Origin: Cellulophaga sp. BC115SP
GTDB lineage: Bacteria; Bacteroidota; Bacteroidia; Cytophagales; Spirosomataceae
Length of the DNA: 64,000 bases
Assembly: GCF_009905545.1 (NCBI RefSeq)
Contig: NZ_JAAALB010000003.1
Coordinates: 124,001 to 188,000, forward strand
Reading direction: 5' to 3'
Part shown: positions 27,050-35,988 of the stretch, one piece after another
Layout: the number at the start of each line of letters is the position of its first letter
Numbering within the stretch: the first letter of the stretch is position 1
Program-made: the position numbers and the translations under genes
The notes under the pieces: generated by a model
Told to the model about the DNA's origin: nothing
Databases searched by the model: none
What the model saw: the letters and a program-made list of their open reading frames with translations, nothing else

Positions 27050-28645
27050 TTATTTCTTTTCTAGCCCTGGCTGGAAAATTTCAAAATTTTCAGTCTTTTT
27101 TGCCTCTGCCACTATTTTGCGAACATCTTCCAAAAGCTTTTTTGCATCATAAACCACTCCGTCTTTGATCGTATATTTTACGCCACCTACTCGTTTTACT
27201 TCGTTACCTTCTGTCAAACGGATAGCACCTGTGCCATATAACACTTTGAGGTTTTTGAGGGGATTTTCTTCCAAAATTACCAAATCCGCTAGTTTGCCAG
27301 TTTCCACGCTACCGATTTTATCTTGCATGCCAATAGCCTCAGCACCTTTGAGAGTTGCCGCACGAATAACTTCAAGTGGATGAAAACCTGCCTCTCTCAA
27401 CAACTCAAGCTCACGGATATACGCAAAGCCATAAAGTTGGAAAATAAAACCAGAATCCGATCCCGCAGTAACACGTCCCCCACGGTTTTTGTACTCATTG
27501 ATAAAGTTCATCCACAAACGATAATTTTCTTTCCAAGCTACCTCTTGTTCTGTACCCCAATCTTGCCAATAAGAACCATGTGATATACGAGATGGTTGAT
27601 AAAAACGCCATAATTGAGGCAGAGTATATTCTTCATGCCATTCGGCACGACGAGCTAACATTAATTCACGGTTGGCTTCATAGATATTGAAAGTTGGGTC
27701 AATCGTAAAATCAAGTTTCAATAATTCATCCATAACCTCATTCCAGCGTTTTGAGCCAGGCTTGGCAGCCTGTTTCCAGAGTTTACCAGCTTCTTCAAAA
27801 CGATTTTGCTCGTTGCCATAGTTGTAGTCCGCTGGATAGTCCTGAATCGTTTGACTATCGAACAATGCTTCTGGCAAACCATACCAGTGCTCCATAGAAG
27901 TCAAGCCAGCTCTGGCGGAGTTGAGTACGTTCCAACGAGCCACATCGACTTGTGCATGGTGGCAAGCCGAACGAAGTCCTAATTCTTTATTGCGACGTAG
28001 CGCAGCGTCCATAACTTCGGGTCTAGCTCCAAAGAACTTAATACCATCAGCACCTTTTTTAGCATTTTCTTCCACCCAAGCGCGAGCTTGGTCTGCTGTA
28101 GTGATGCTTTCCTTCGAACCCATTCCAAAGGCTGTATATGCCAAGATACGAGGAGCAGTGATTTCGTTTTTTTCAGACTTTTGTTTTTGGTCTAATACCC
28201 AATCCAAGCCGTTTCCTGCCGATGGGTCGCGAATCGTAGTGATACCATGTGCTAGCCAAAGCTTGAAAACATACTCGGCTGGCGTACCTTGCGAGCGACC
28301 ACCAATATGTCCGTGCATATCCACAAAGCCTGGGAGAACATACATGCCAGTACAGTCTAGTTCTTTGTCGCCTTTGTCAGCTTTGGGTCTGTCCTTAGGG
28401 TCAATGGGCACGCCAGGGTAGCCAACTACCTTGATTTGAGTGATTTTGTTTTTCTCGATAACAATATCACAAGGGCCTTGCATAGGAGAACCCGTTCCAT
28501 TGATGACGTTAACTCCTCGAATAATCATGCGATTAAACTGACCTTCACCTTCTACGCGAGTAGGTGCTTTCGGAATTTGGGCAATGGCAGTGATGCCTGC
28601 GCATAGTGTCAGGAGTAAAAGTTTGATGCGTAAAATTTTGTGCAT
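27050..28645 (-). CDS. Exported amidohydrolase-family protein
   Basis: A 531-residue metal-dependent hydrolase with signal peptide (1-22, cut after TAIA). Motifs of the amidohydrolase superfamily are present: GFVDMHGHIGG (metal-binding HxH), ACHHAQVDVARWN, SMEHWYG, and TAGSDSGF (catalytic Asp). The C-terminal urease-like beta region has GKLADLVILEENPLKNL. It resembles imidazolonepropionase/prolidase-like secreted enzymes of Bacteroidota; the substrate is unknown. It is transcribed alone. Confidence 0.85.
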   Translation of the reverse strand: MHKILRIKLLLLTLCAGITAIAQIPKAPTRVEGEGQFNRMIIRGVNVINGTGSPMQGPCDIVIEKNKITQIKVVGYPGVPIDPKDRPKADKGDKELDCTGMYVLPGFVDMHGHIGGRSQGTPAEYVFKLWLAHGITTIRDPSAGNGLDWVLDQKQKSEKNEITAPRILAYTAFGMGSKESITTADQARAWVEENAKKGADGIKFFGARPEVMDAALRRNKELGLRSACHHAQVDVARWNVLNSARAGLTSMEHWYGLPEALFDSQTIQDYPADYNYGNEQNRFEEAGKLWKQAAKPGSKRWNEVMDELLKLDFTIDPTFNIYEANRELMLARRAEWHEEYTLPQLWRFYQPSRISHGSYWQDWGTEQEVAWKENYRLWMNFINEYKNRGGRVTAGSDSGFIFQLYGFAYIRELELLREAGFHPLEVIRAATLKGAEAIGMQDKIGSVETGKLADLVILEENPLKNLKVLYGTGAIRLTEGNEVKRVGGVKYTIKDGVVYDAKKLLEDVRKIVAEAKKTENFEIFQPGLEKK

Positions 28646-28804
28646 GTGCTATATAAAGGTTGATGAGTAATGAGAGATGATCGAGCTTTTTGTCATAGGA
28701 AAAGGTAAGTGGGAAACAAATGCGCATAACCATCCTTACACAAGTTAGTGAATTTGACTAAAATGTGTAACTTGCTGTGGAACAATTCAACAAACTTCTT
28801 AGAT

Positions 28805-29731
28805 ATGAATCTACAAATACTCGACAAATGGATTCGGGGAAACTTCCTTTTTCTCTGTATTATCTTGGCTTGCTTATTTGCTGTTGTTAAAAAAGCAACT
28901 ATTTTTCAAATAGAAAAACCTACTAATACTACCGCTCCATTAGAAGATAATCCTCTTGCCAAAGATCAAGCTTTTCAACAATATTGGAATACAGGATTGT
29001 CGGAGCTTAATACCTATGAATTAACACAAACTATGGATACAAGCCAGCAGAAAGGTCAAATACAACTGGTATTTACGATGGTAGATTTTGATACAAAAAA
29101 ACGTATGCAGACTACTTCATCTGACAAATCTGCGTCTACAACTGTACTCAAACAAAATTTAATACAGAAAATAGCCTCAGGGGTATATGAATATTCTTTG
29201 ACGAACTCTACTTTTACGCCCACAAATTATGTGGTATTTCCTCATGCCTTAAAGGTAGAATATACTAAACAAAATACACGAGGACATGAATACAGCCAAG
29301 TGGATTGGCAGGGGCAAACATTTTTGTATAAAGGGAAAAGTGATTTCCAACCAAAAGCGCAACAAGATACTAGTGTAAAAACGGCATGGCTAGAGGACGA
29401 AATCTGGAATAGAGTACGCCTTAGTCCACAAACTTTACCAGATGGCGAAATTGAGATGATTCCCAGTCTTGAGTACCTTCATACTACGAATCAAAAAGTG
29501 GAGGCTATTTCATGCAAAGCTACTCTTGAAGAGAAAACCGATTCTTTGAGTAAGCAAGTTTTAAAGAATTATACCATAGAATATCCAGAAAAACATCGTA
29601 AAGTTAGTATTCAATTCGAAGCTCAATTTCCCTATAAAATTTTGAATTGGGAGAGTTCTTTCGAACAAAATGGCAAAGTCAATACTATGAAGGCTCGCTT
29701 AGTTCAATCTAAGCAAGTAGCCCTAAAATAA
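28805..29731 (+). CDS. Membrane-anchored uncharacterised protein
   Basis: A protein with one N-terminal hydrophobic segment (FLFLCIILACLFAVV, about 14-28) followed by an extracytoplasmic beta-rich domain of about 270 residues. It is lysine, threonine and glutamine rich (QYWNTGLSELNTYELTQTMD; YTIEYPEKHRKVSIQFEAQF). No family was recognised. The strand pattern and closing IQFEAQFPYKILNWESSF recall 'septum formation inhibitor Maf'-annotated or DUF-type surface proteins in Bacteroidota. I use the ATG at 28805 because it opens just ahead of the membrane segment; GTG at 28748 and ATG at 28763 are longer alternatives. It precedes the lipoprotein at 29880 by 148 nt. Confidence 0.7.
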   Translation: MNLQILDKWIRGNFLFLCIILACLFAVVKKATIFQIEKPTNTTAPLEDNPLAKDQAFQQYWNTGLSELNTYELTQTMDTSQQKGQIQLVFTMVDFDTKKRMQTTSSDKSASTTVLKQNLIQKIASGVYEYSLTNSTFTPTNYVVFPHALKVEYTKQNTRGHEYSQVDWQGQTFLYKGKSDFQPKAQQDTSVKTAWLEDEIWNRVRLSPQTLPDGEIEMIPSLEYLHTTNQKVEAISCKATLEEKTDSLSKQVLKNYTIEYPEKHRKVSIQFEAQFPYKILNWESSFEQNGKVNTMKARLVQSKQVALK

Positions 29732-29879
29732 GCAGAGGTAAGGCACAATGCTAACTTTACAATTCATAAGACAAAACGTTCGTTTATGTGTTTGCACAAT
29801 AGATTGGTCAAAATGATGAACCTTCTTGGATTTTGAATTGTAATTTTATCATCCTCATATATAATATTAAACAACAAAC

Positions 29880-30692
29880 ATGAAATTTCTCGGATTTAAC
29901 GTTTCGAGTAAGCTTACAGGTTTTAGCCTCTGTTTAATGGTGGGCATATTACTTTGGGCTTGTTCTGGACAAGACAAAAAACAAGAAAACACATTACCCG
30001 AAACCAAGATTTGTTCCATGATATTTATTGACAAATCAGTGAGCGTAAATGTGGATAAAGGTTTTGCGAATGAGAAATACACAAAAATTATCAATGACTT
30101 AGTAGAAAAGAATATCAGAGGAAAAGGCGATAAGTTAATTGTGTATTTTATTCATGAAAACACCGCAAAAGCCAAAGTGGCAGAAGTAATCAGTCGTACC
30201 GAAATGGACGAAACTGATGGCGCTAATGCCAATGACTCGGAAGCACTCAAAACAGAATTTTCCCTCGATTTGAGTCGCGAAAAAAGCATTTTTAAACAAT
30301 TAATGGTAAAACAGCTCAATGCTCGTAATGCCTCTAGTAGCAATGAGAATACAGATATTCTTGCCTCTCTAGAACTAATTGACAAGGAAGCTGCCAGAGG
30401 GTATGATGTAAAAGTGTATTATCTGTCCGACATGGTCGAAAGCATGAAAGGCGAACATCGTCGTGATTTTCACAAAAACCCTCCTGTCGATGATGCTGCC
30501 GCAGTAGGTTGGGCCAGAGAAGATGCCAGTAATTTAAAAGCAAACCTCAATAACCTGACTTCAATACAGGTATTTGTTGCCAAACCTTTTGAACCAACTG
30601 CCTCAACTCGTGTAAACAATCCAGCTGTTTCGGCATATTGGGAACGACTCTTTGCCGAATTGGGTGTAAGTACCGAAGTAGAAGAATTGTAA
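29880..30692 (+). CDS. Lipoprotein with a von Willebrand factor A-like domain
   Basis: A 270-residue protein. The lipobox LLWAC puts the acylated Cys at residue 28. Immediately after comes a Rossmann-like start, SMIFIDKSVSVN, whose D-K-S-V-S matches the MIDAS motif DxSxS of VWA domains. The later strand VKVYYLSDMVESM supplies a second likely metal-binding Asp. The family and partner are unknown. It is likely anchored in the outer or inner membrane and may hold a peptide or another protein. A strong terminator follows directly. Confidence 0.7.
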   Translation: MKFLGFNVSSKLTGFSLCLMVGILLWACSGQDKKQENTLPETKICSMIFIDKSVSVNVDKGFANEKYTKIINDLVEKNIRGKGDKLIVYFIHENTAKAKVAEVISRTEMDETDGANANDSEALKTEFSLDLSREKSIFKQLMVKQLNARNASSSNENTDILASLELIDKEAARGYDVKVYYLSDMVESMKGEHRRDFHKNPPVDDAAAVGWAREDASNLKANLNNLTSIQVFVAKPFEPTASTRVNNPAVSAYWERLFAELGVSTEVEEL

Positions 30693-30694
30693 AA

Positions 30695-30735
30695 AAAGGC
30701 TGTGAGAAACGATAAAGGTTTCGCACAGCCTTTTT
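30695..30735 (+). terminator. Intrinsic terminator after the VWA lipoprotein
   Basis: AAAGGCTGTG (30695-30704) pairs with CACAGCCTTT (30724-30733), with GAAAC/GTTTC extending the stem, and TTTTT follows. It starts 3 nt after the stop. Confidence 0.9.
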
Positions 30736-30801
30736 CGGTAAATTATAGCCTTGATGCTTGACCCAAGTTTGCCAAAATCCTCATTTCTAAGTTTTTTGTT
30801 G

Positions 30802-30809
30802 TAACTTTG
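30802..30809 (+). promoter_or_regulatory. -7 element for rimO
   Basis: TAACTTTG followed by GCAGAC is a good TAnnTTTG -7 site. It lies 96 nt ahead of the rimO start. No TTG is seen at the correct spacing, so only this half is supported. Confidence 0.5.
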
Positions 30810-30904
30810 CAGACTTAATTAAAATGGAGAAATGTTGAAAACTGATAATTCTCGCAATTACAAATTTTATTAAGCTAGAAAACGACTTTCAAGCAACTAA
30901 TTGA

Positions 30905-32215
30905 ATGAAAACGAAAACGTTAAAAAAGAATAAAGTAAATATAGTTACATTAGGCTGTAGCAAAAACGTGGTAGATTCTGAAGTAATTTATACCCAGCTC
31001 AAAGGCAACGGTATGAATGTAAGTCATGAGTCTAAAAAAGACGATTCAAACATTGTTATCGTAAACACTTGTGGCTTTATCGATAATGCCAAACAAGAAT
31101 CTATCGATACAATTTTAAGATATGTAGATGCTAAAGAAGCAGGAGTTATCGACAAACTTTATGTAACAGGCTGTTTGTCGCATCGTTACAAAGATGACTT
31201 AGAAAAAGAAATCCCAACAGTTGATGCTTTTTTTGGTACAAATGAATTACCTCGTTTGCTCAAAACCCTTAAGGCAGATTACAAACATGAATTGATTGGA
31301 GAGCGCTTGTTGACAACTCCAGCACATTATGCCTATCTAAAAATTGCGGAAGGTTGCGATCGCCCTTGTTCGTTTTGTGCAATTCCATTAATGCGTGGAG
31401 GTCATATTTCTCGTCCGATTGACGAACTTGTGACAGAAGCGAAATCATTGGTAAAGAGAGGAACAAAAGAGCTTATCCTAATTGCACAAGACCTTACGTA
31501 TTACGGATTAGATATTTACAAAAAACGTAACCTTTCCGAATTACTTGATCGTCTATCAGACATTGAAGGTATGGATTGGATTCGTTTGCAATATGCTTAC
31601 CCAGCAGGTTTTCCGATGGATGTATTAGATGTGATGGCAGCCAAACCAAATATCTGTAATTATTTGGATATGCCTTTACAAAGTGGCTCGACAGAGGTAT
31701 TGAAGAAAATGCGTCGTGGTATCACTCGTGAAAAAACAGAAGACCTTATCAATGCGATTCGCGACAAAGTGCCTAACATTGCTTTGCGTACTACGTTAAT
31801 TTCTGGTCACCCTGGCGAAACTGAAGAAGATTTTGAAGAAACGTATCAATTTGTTGAAAAAATGCGTTTTGACCGTCTTGGGGTATTTACCTACTCGCAC
31901 GAAGAAAATACACATTCACATACTTTCGAAGACGATATTCCAGAAGAAGTAAAACAAGAACGTGCCGACGAAATTATGGCATTACAACAAGAAATCTCTT
32001 TGGAATTGAATCAAGCAAAAATTGGTAATACTTACAAAGTGTTGTTTGACCGCAAAGAAGGAGGGTATTTCATTGGTAGAACCGAATTTGACTCACCAGA
32101 AGTTGACAACGAAGTATTAATTCCAGCTAGTCAGTATGTTCGCTTAGGTGATTTTGCTGATGTAAAAATCACTTCAGCTGAAGAGTTTGATTTGTATGGA
32201 GAGTTAGCTAAATAA
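30905..32215 (+). CDS. rimO: Ribosomal protein S12 methylthiotransferase RimO
   Basis: A radical-SAM enzyme of 436 residues that adds a methylthio group to Asp of ribosomal protein S12. The N-terminal UPF0004 domain has three cluster cysteines in TLGCSKNVVDSE, NTCGFID and VTGCLSHRY. The radical SAM motif is CDRPCSFCAIPLMRGG, and a TRAM-like C-terminal domain begins near residue 372. The SRP-directed sequence (RGGHISRP) is closer to RimO than to MiaB, which is the main alternative. It follows the lipoprotein's terminator and is transcribed alone; repeat A4 follows. Confidence 0.95.
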   Translation: MKTKTLKKNKVNIVTLGCSKNVVDSEVIYTQLKGNGMNVSHESKKDDSNIVIVNTCGFIDNAKQESIDTILRYVDAKEAGVIDKLYVTGCLSHRYKDDLEKEIPTVDAFFGTNELPRLLKTLKADYKHELIGERLLTTPAHYAYLKIAEGCDRPCSFCAIPLMRGGHISRPIDELVTEAKSLVKRGTKELILIAQDLTYYGLDIYKKRNLSELLDRLSDIEGMDWIRLQYAYPAGFPMDVLDVMAAKPNICNYLDMPLQSGSTEVLKKMRRGITREKTEDLINAIRDKVPNIALRTTLISGHPGETEEDFEETYQFVEKMRFDRLGVFTYSHEENTHSHTFEDDIPEEVKQERADEIMALQQEISLELNQAKIGNTYKVLFDRKEGGYFIGRTEFDSPEVDNEVLIPASQYVRLGDFADVKITSAEEFDLYGELAK

Positions 32216-32437
32216 ATAAACATGAGTCATCCCTAATTTAGTGATTGAGCGGATGAGTGATTATGTTACACTTTATATTCTAGTAGTAGAGACGCAATGA
32301 TTGCGTCTTAAGCCAAGTTATATCTAGTATAGTAGCATCAAAAAAGCGGTCGAAAACTATTTTTCGACCGCTTTTTGATGAAAATTTGGAGAATAACCCT
32401 AATTTTAAAATTCGGGATGACTCATGTTTGTTTGTTA
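32210..32437. repeat. Family A palindromic element, copy A4, with extra terminal inverted repeats
   Basis: The usual left arm (TGAGTGATTATG, GTAGAGACGCAATGATTGCG) and core hairpin (GCGGTCGAAAA with TTTTCGACCGC, about 32337-32379) are enclosed by 16-bp perfect terminal repeats. These are AAACATGAGTCATCCC at 32218-32233 and GGGATGACTCATGTTT at 32414-32429, and similarity extends 8 bp further. The left end overlaps the rimO stop codon. Confidence 0.85.
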
Positions 32438-32474
32438 TTCCTCAATGTCGTAAGCCAGTAGGCTAAAGCATATC

Positions 32475-33062
32475 TTATGGCTTGAACTTCTCATATACAT
32501 CTTTCCCGGTAGTAGCGTCCTTGCCCCAAAGCTCGATATAGTTAACTGATGGCATCAAACCGCTCTCATCTACACTCACAAATACTTTTTTTAAGACTTG
32601 CATTTTTCCGTTAATAGGAAATAATGCAATTGGCTCGCCATGGCTATCTAATTTTACAATAAATCTTCTTTTACGATATGCCAAAAAGTGACCTTCATAA
32701 GCATTGGCTTCACCTTCCAGAGCGCTAGTATGTAAGCCATACGCCAACGTTCTTTGAATATTTGACAACTCCTGCTTTTTACCACCTTCTGTATATCTAA
32801 TCCAATAAGTATGGACAGGGTTTTTGTGGTCTAATTTATTGTTAGGCAATACATTAGCGTCATAGAGGATAGTGTTGATATTGGAGCTACGCTGAATATA
32901 AAAAAGGCGATTTGGCCCATCGGCTGGAATAGGAAACTGTTCGACTGATGCGGGAGTATTATGCTTATTCTTTTGCGCAAAGCTTTCTGAGTGATTAACG
33001 AATAATGACAGAGATACTACAAAGGTGAATATGGCTGTCTGAGTGACTTTTAAGAGTTGCAT
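32475..33062 (-). CDS. DUF4833 domain protein (exported)
   Basis: A 195-residue protein with a signal-like N-terminus (TAIFTFVVSLSLFVNHSESFA, cut near residue 29). The domain has FYIQRSSNINTILYDANVLP, then HTYWIRYTEGGKKQEL, then GLHTSALEGEAN and a strand-rich end, consistent with DUF4833, a Bacteroidota periplasmic family of unknown function. It is monocistronic and convergent with rimO. Confidence 0.75.
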   Translation of the reverse strand: MQLLKVTQTAIFTFVVSLSLFVNHSESFAQKNKHNTPASVEQFPIPADGPNRLFYIQRSSNINTILYDANVLPNNKLDHKNPVHTYWIRYTEGGKKQELSNIQRTLAYGLHTSALEGEANAYEGHFLAYRKRRFIVKLDSHGEPIALFPINGKMQVLKKVFVSVDESGLMPSVNYIELWGKDATTGKDVYEKFKP

Positions 33063-33300
33063 TATTTTTGAAATAGTCCTGTTATAAATTTAAGTCTGCA
33101 AAGGTAATCAACGCCATTGAGTTAATCCGTAACAGAACGTTAGTATTTTGTAAAAAAATGAAGACGAAACAAGAACGAAGAGGATGTGCAAAATGACATA
33201 TTGGCTTCTGATTATTAGGTCGCAGTAGTTATTTTTTGCAAAAAATAATTACTTTAGAAAATCGGATTACTTATTTGCTCAATCTCTAATCATTCAATTC

Positions 33301-33741
33301 ATGTTAATTCGTCAAGCGTCCACAAGCGATTTGCCCTCAATTCTTCAATTATACGCAGACGTGCTAGACAAGGGGAAGGTATTATCTGTACCAGAAGCAG
33401 AAGCGTTGTTCCTGAAAATGTCCAACTATCCCAATTACAAAGTGTACGTGGCAGAGCTAGATAATCAAGTTGTAGGTACTTTTGCGTTACTCATTATGGA
33501 TAATCTGGCACATCAAGGTACGCCATCAGGAATAGTCGAAGATGTAGCAGTACAAGCAAGTTTGCAAGGAAAAGGAATTGGCAAGCAAATGATGCAATAT
33601 GCCATGCAAGTTTGTGGCGAAGCTGGTTGTTACAAACTAGTTCTTTCAAGCAACCAAAAGAGGGTAGAAGCGCACGCTTTTTATGAATCCTTAGGCTTTG
33701 ATAAACACGGCTTTAGTTTTCTTGTTCCTACGCTTATCTAA
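33301..33741 (+). CDS. GNAT-family N-acetyltransferase
   Basis: A 146-residue acetyltransferase. The acetyl-CoA-binding loop QGKGIGKQMMQYAMQVCGE (motif A, Q/R-x-x-G-x-G/A) and the following KLVLSSNQKRVEAHAFYESLGF are diagnostic of GNAT proteins. The N-terminal IRQASTSDLPSILQLYADV matches the usual first strand-helix. The substrate cannot be assigned. It ends just upstream of the promoter of the rimP operon. Confidence 0.9.
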   Translation: MLIRQASTSDLPSILQLYADVLDKGKVLSVPEAEALFLKMSNYPNYKVYVAELDNQVVGTFALLIMDNLAHQGTPSGIVEDVAVQASLQGKGIGKQMMQYAMQVCGEAGCYKLVLSSNQKRVEAHAFYESLGFDKHGFSFLVPTLI

Positions 33742-33762
33742 AGAGGAAAAAATAATATCTTT

Positions 33763-33793
33763 TTGTTTTTTTATAAAAAAAGTACTAATTTTG
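33763..33793 (+). promoter_or_regulatory. Promoter of the rimP-nusA-infB operon
   Basis: TTG at 33763-33765, a 20-nt spacer and TAATTTTG at 33786-33793 give a perfect match to the Bacteroidota consensus. The start is expected near 33800, giving a leader of about 150 nt before rimP. Confidence 0.85.
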
Positions 33794-33809
33794 TACCAGA
33801 AAAATTAGG

Positions 33810-33838
33810 AAGAGGGGTCGGAAATCCCTCTTTTTTAT
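33810..33838 (+). promoter_or_regulatory. Terminator-like leader hairpin upstream of rimP
   Basis: AAGAGGG (33810-33816) pairs with CCCTCTT (33826-33832) around the 9-nt loop GTCGGAAAT, followed by a T run. The predicted start lies only about 10 nt before it, so it could act as an attenuator for the operon. The same loop recurs before rplE and rplR. Confidence 0.7.
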
Positions 33839-33951
33839 TTTGTATTACACATTCAGACCAGAAAGTCATAGAGGAGGGTGAAGTGGTGGTTTTCTAGAGT
33901 TTTTCATCTTCATGCTTTCTTTTTTCTTTCCTGTAGGCTTCAAAAACAAGT

Positions 33952-34422
33952 ATGTTAAAAGATAAAATTGCAGAAATGCTTGAACCACTTCTCGAAAACG
34001 GATTGTTTTTCGTGGTGGATTTACAAGTCAATGTCCTAAAAACACGTATCAATATCACGATTTTAGTGGATTCTGATGAGGGCATCAAAATTGAGGAATG
34101 TGCCAAGATTAGCCGAAAATTAGCTAATGGCATCGAAGCACAAGAACTCATTCCAACAGCTTATAACCTTGAAGTGTCTTCTCCAGGTATCGACCAGCCT
34201 TTAGTATTGACCCGCCAGTACATCAAAAATATTGATCGTACTCTCAAAGTTCAATTTAAAGATGGAGCTGAGAAAGTAGGCGTGTTGCAAGAAGTAAAAG
34301 AAGATGGAATCATTCTGTTAGAAGAACCTAAAAAGAAATTGAAAAAAGGTGAAGTAATCGAACCAGAATTTATTCCATTTTTGAATATAGAAAAAGCAAA
34401 GGTACAAATATCGTTTAAATAG
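33952..34422 (+). CDS. rimP: Ribosome maturation factor RimP
   Basis: A 156-residue protein needed for 30S assembly. The N-terminal domain contains LENGLFFVVDLQVNVLKTRINITILVD, then the conserved EECAKISRKLANGIE, then NLEVSSPGIDQPL. The C-terminal SH3-like domain follows (about 90-156, with LKVQFKDGAEKVGVL). Size and motifs are normal. It is the first gene of the rimP-nusA-infB operon, 104 nt upstream of nusA. Confidence 0.95.
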   Translation: MLKDKIAEMLEPLLENGLFFVVDLQVNVLKTRINITILVDSDEGIKIEECAKISRKLANGIEAQELIPTAYNLEVSSPGIDQPLVLTRQYIKNIDRTLKVQFKDGAEKVGVLQEVKEDGIILLEEPKKKLKKGEVIEPEFIPFLNIEKAKVQISFK

Positions 34423-34525
34423 TGGCTGCGTTACTTGGCGTAGAACTTGTTGAGCGAATTAGTCATAATTCAAAACTCCAGAGTCTTTTCTGTCAAGTTA
34501 TTCAATCATTAAAAATTATGAACCA

Positions 34526-35773
34526 ATGAATAGTGCAGAGTTAATAGCGTCGTTTGCGGATTTTGCCAAAGAGAAAAGCGTTGACCGCCCGACGATGATT
34601 AAGGTGTTGGAAGAGGTGTTTCGTACAATGATTCGTAAAAAATACGGAACAGACGCCAACTTCGATGTAATCATCAACCCGGAAAGCGGGGACTTAGAAA
34701 TGTGGCGTACCCGCGAGATTGTCGATGACAACTCAGAAGATATTTGGGACTATGACAAAATTCCATTGGAAGAAGCTCGTAAAATTCAGCCTGACTTCGA
34801 AATTGGCGAAGAAGTGGCTGAATTGGTAAAGCTAGAAGACTTTGGTCGCCGTATTGTTCAAACGGCTCGTCAAACCCTAATCCAAAAGGTTAAGGACCTT
34901 GAAAAAGAAAGTCTTTACGACAAGTATAAAGACTTGGTAGGTGAGATGGTTTCTGGCGATGTTTACCAAATTGTTGGTAAAGAATTAATCATTTCTGATG
35001 CAGAAAAGAATGAATTGATTTTGCCTAAAGCAGAAATGATTTCTAAAGATCGCTACAAAAAAGGTGAGCCAGTACGTGCGGTTATCCACCGTGTAGAAAT
35101 GAATAATGGTACGCCAAAAATCATTTTGTCTCGTACTTCTCCTGTATTTTTGGAAAGATTATTCGAACAAGAAATCCCTGAAATCTATGATGGTCAAATC
35201 ATGATTCGCAGAATTGTACGTGAGCCAGGCGAGCGTGCTAAAGTAGCTGTTGAATCGTATGATGATCGCATCGATCCAGTAGGAGCTTGCGTGGGTATGA
35301 AAGGTTCTCGTATTCATGGAATTGTTCGTGAATTACAAAATGAAAATATCGATGTTATCAACTATACCGAAAACCTTGAGTTGTTGGTAGCGCGTGCTCT
35401 TAGCCCAGCTAAAGTAAGCTCGATGAACATTGATAAAGAGCGTAAACGTATTGCGGTGTATTTACAGCCAGACCAAGTGTCTTTGGCAATTGGTAAAGGT
35501 GGACAAAACATTAAGCTTGCTGGTAAATTAGTAGGCTACGAACTAGACGTGTACCGTGACATCAAACAAGAAGAAGTTGATGATGAGGATGTGGATTTGA
35601 CAGAATTCTCAGACGAAATCGAAGACTGGATCTTGGAAGAGCTTCACCGTATTGGTCTAGATACAGCCAAGCAAGTACTTAAATTGAGTAGCGAAGAACT
35701 TGTTCGTCGTACTGAATTGGAAGAAGAGACAGTGAACGAAGTACTGTCTATTTTACGTTCTGAGTTTGAATAA
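34526..35773 (+). CDS. nusA: Transcription termination/antitermination protein NusA
   Basis: A 415-residue elongation factor. The N-terminal domain (1-125) is followed by the S1 domain (about 130-200, MVSGDVYQIVGKELIISD). Two KH domains follow (about 230-345), the first with ERAKVAVESYDDRIDPVGACVG and the second with IGKGGQNIKLAGKLVGYELD. A C-terminal acidic/helix-hairpin-helix region resembles the single-repeat form without the two AR repeats of E. coli. In E. coli, NusA regulates its own operon through leader terminators, which is relevant to the hairpin at 33810. Confidence 0.97.
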   Translation: MNSAELIASFADFAKEKSVDRPTMIKVLEEVFRTMIRKKYGTDANFDVIINPESGDLEMWRTREIVDDNSEDIWDYDKIPLEEARKIQPDFEIGEEVAELVKLEDFGRRIVQTARQTLIQKVKDLEKESLYDKYKDLVGEMVSGDVYQIVGKELIISDAEKNELILPKAEMISKDRYKKGEPVRAVIHRVEMNNGTPKIILSRTSPVFLERLFEQEIPEIYDGQIMIRRIVREPGERAKVAVESYDDRIDPVGACVGMKGSRIHGIVRELQNENIDVINYTENLELLVARALSPAKVSSMNIDKERKRIAVYLQPDQVSLAIGKGGQNIKLAGKLVGYELDVYRDIKQEEVDDEDVDLTEFSDEIEDWILEELHRIGLDTAKQVLKLSSEELVRRTELEEETVNEVLSILRSEFE

Positions 35774-35778
35774 GATTG

Positions 35779-35874
35779 ATTGAGTGAATGATAGAATGAT
35801 AGAATAGTTGTTCGAAAATTTCGAGCTTAGGCTTGAGCATATCATTTACTCAATTCAAAACTATTCTATCATTC
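35779..35874. repeat. Nested inverted repeat between nusA and infB
   Basis: A perfect 16-bp inverted repeat (GAATGATAGAATAGTT at 35794-35809, complement at 35859-35874) is associated with ATTGAGTGAATGAT (from 35779), opposed by ATCATTTACTCAAT (35841-35854). It has the ATTGAGTGA-type ends of the family A elements but a different core. Being inside an operon spacer, it would fold in the mRNA. Confidence 0.75.
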
Positions 35875-35988
35875 AGTCCGGTCAACAGGTTTTCTCAAAT
35901 AGGCTTCTATTTGATGAAAATGCAGACAAAACAGAAACATTCATAACATTAATCAATTAGTATTATAGAAAAGGAGATAAGCAAAAGT

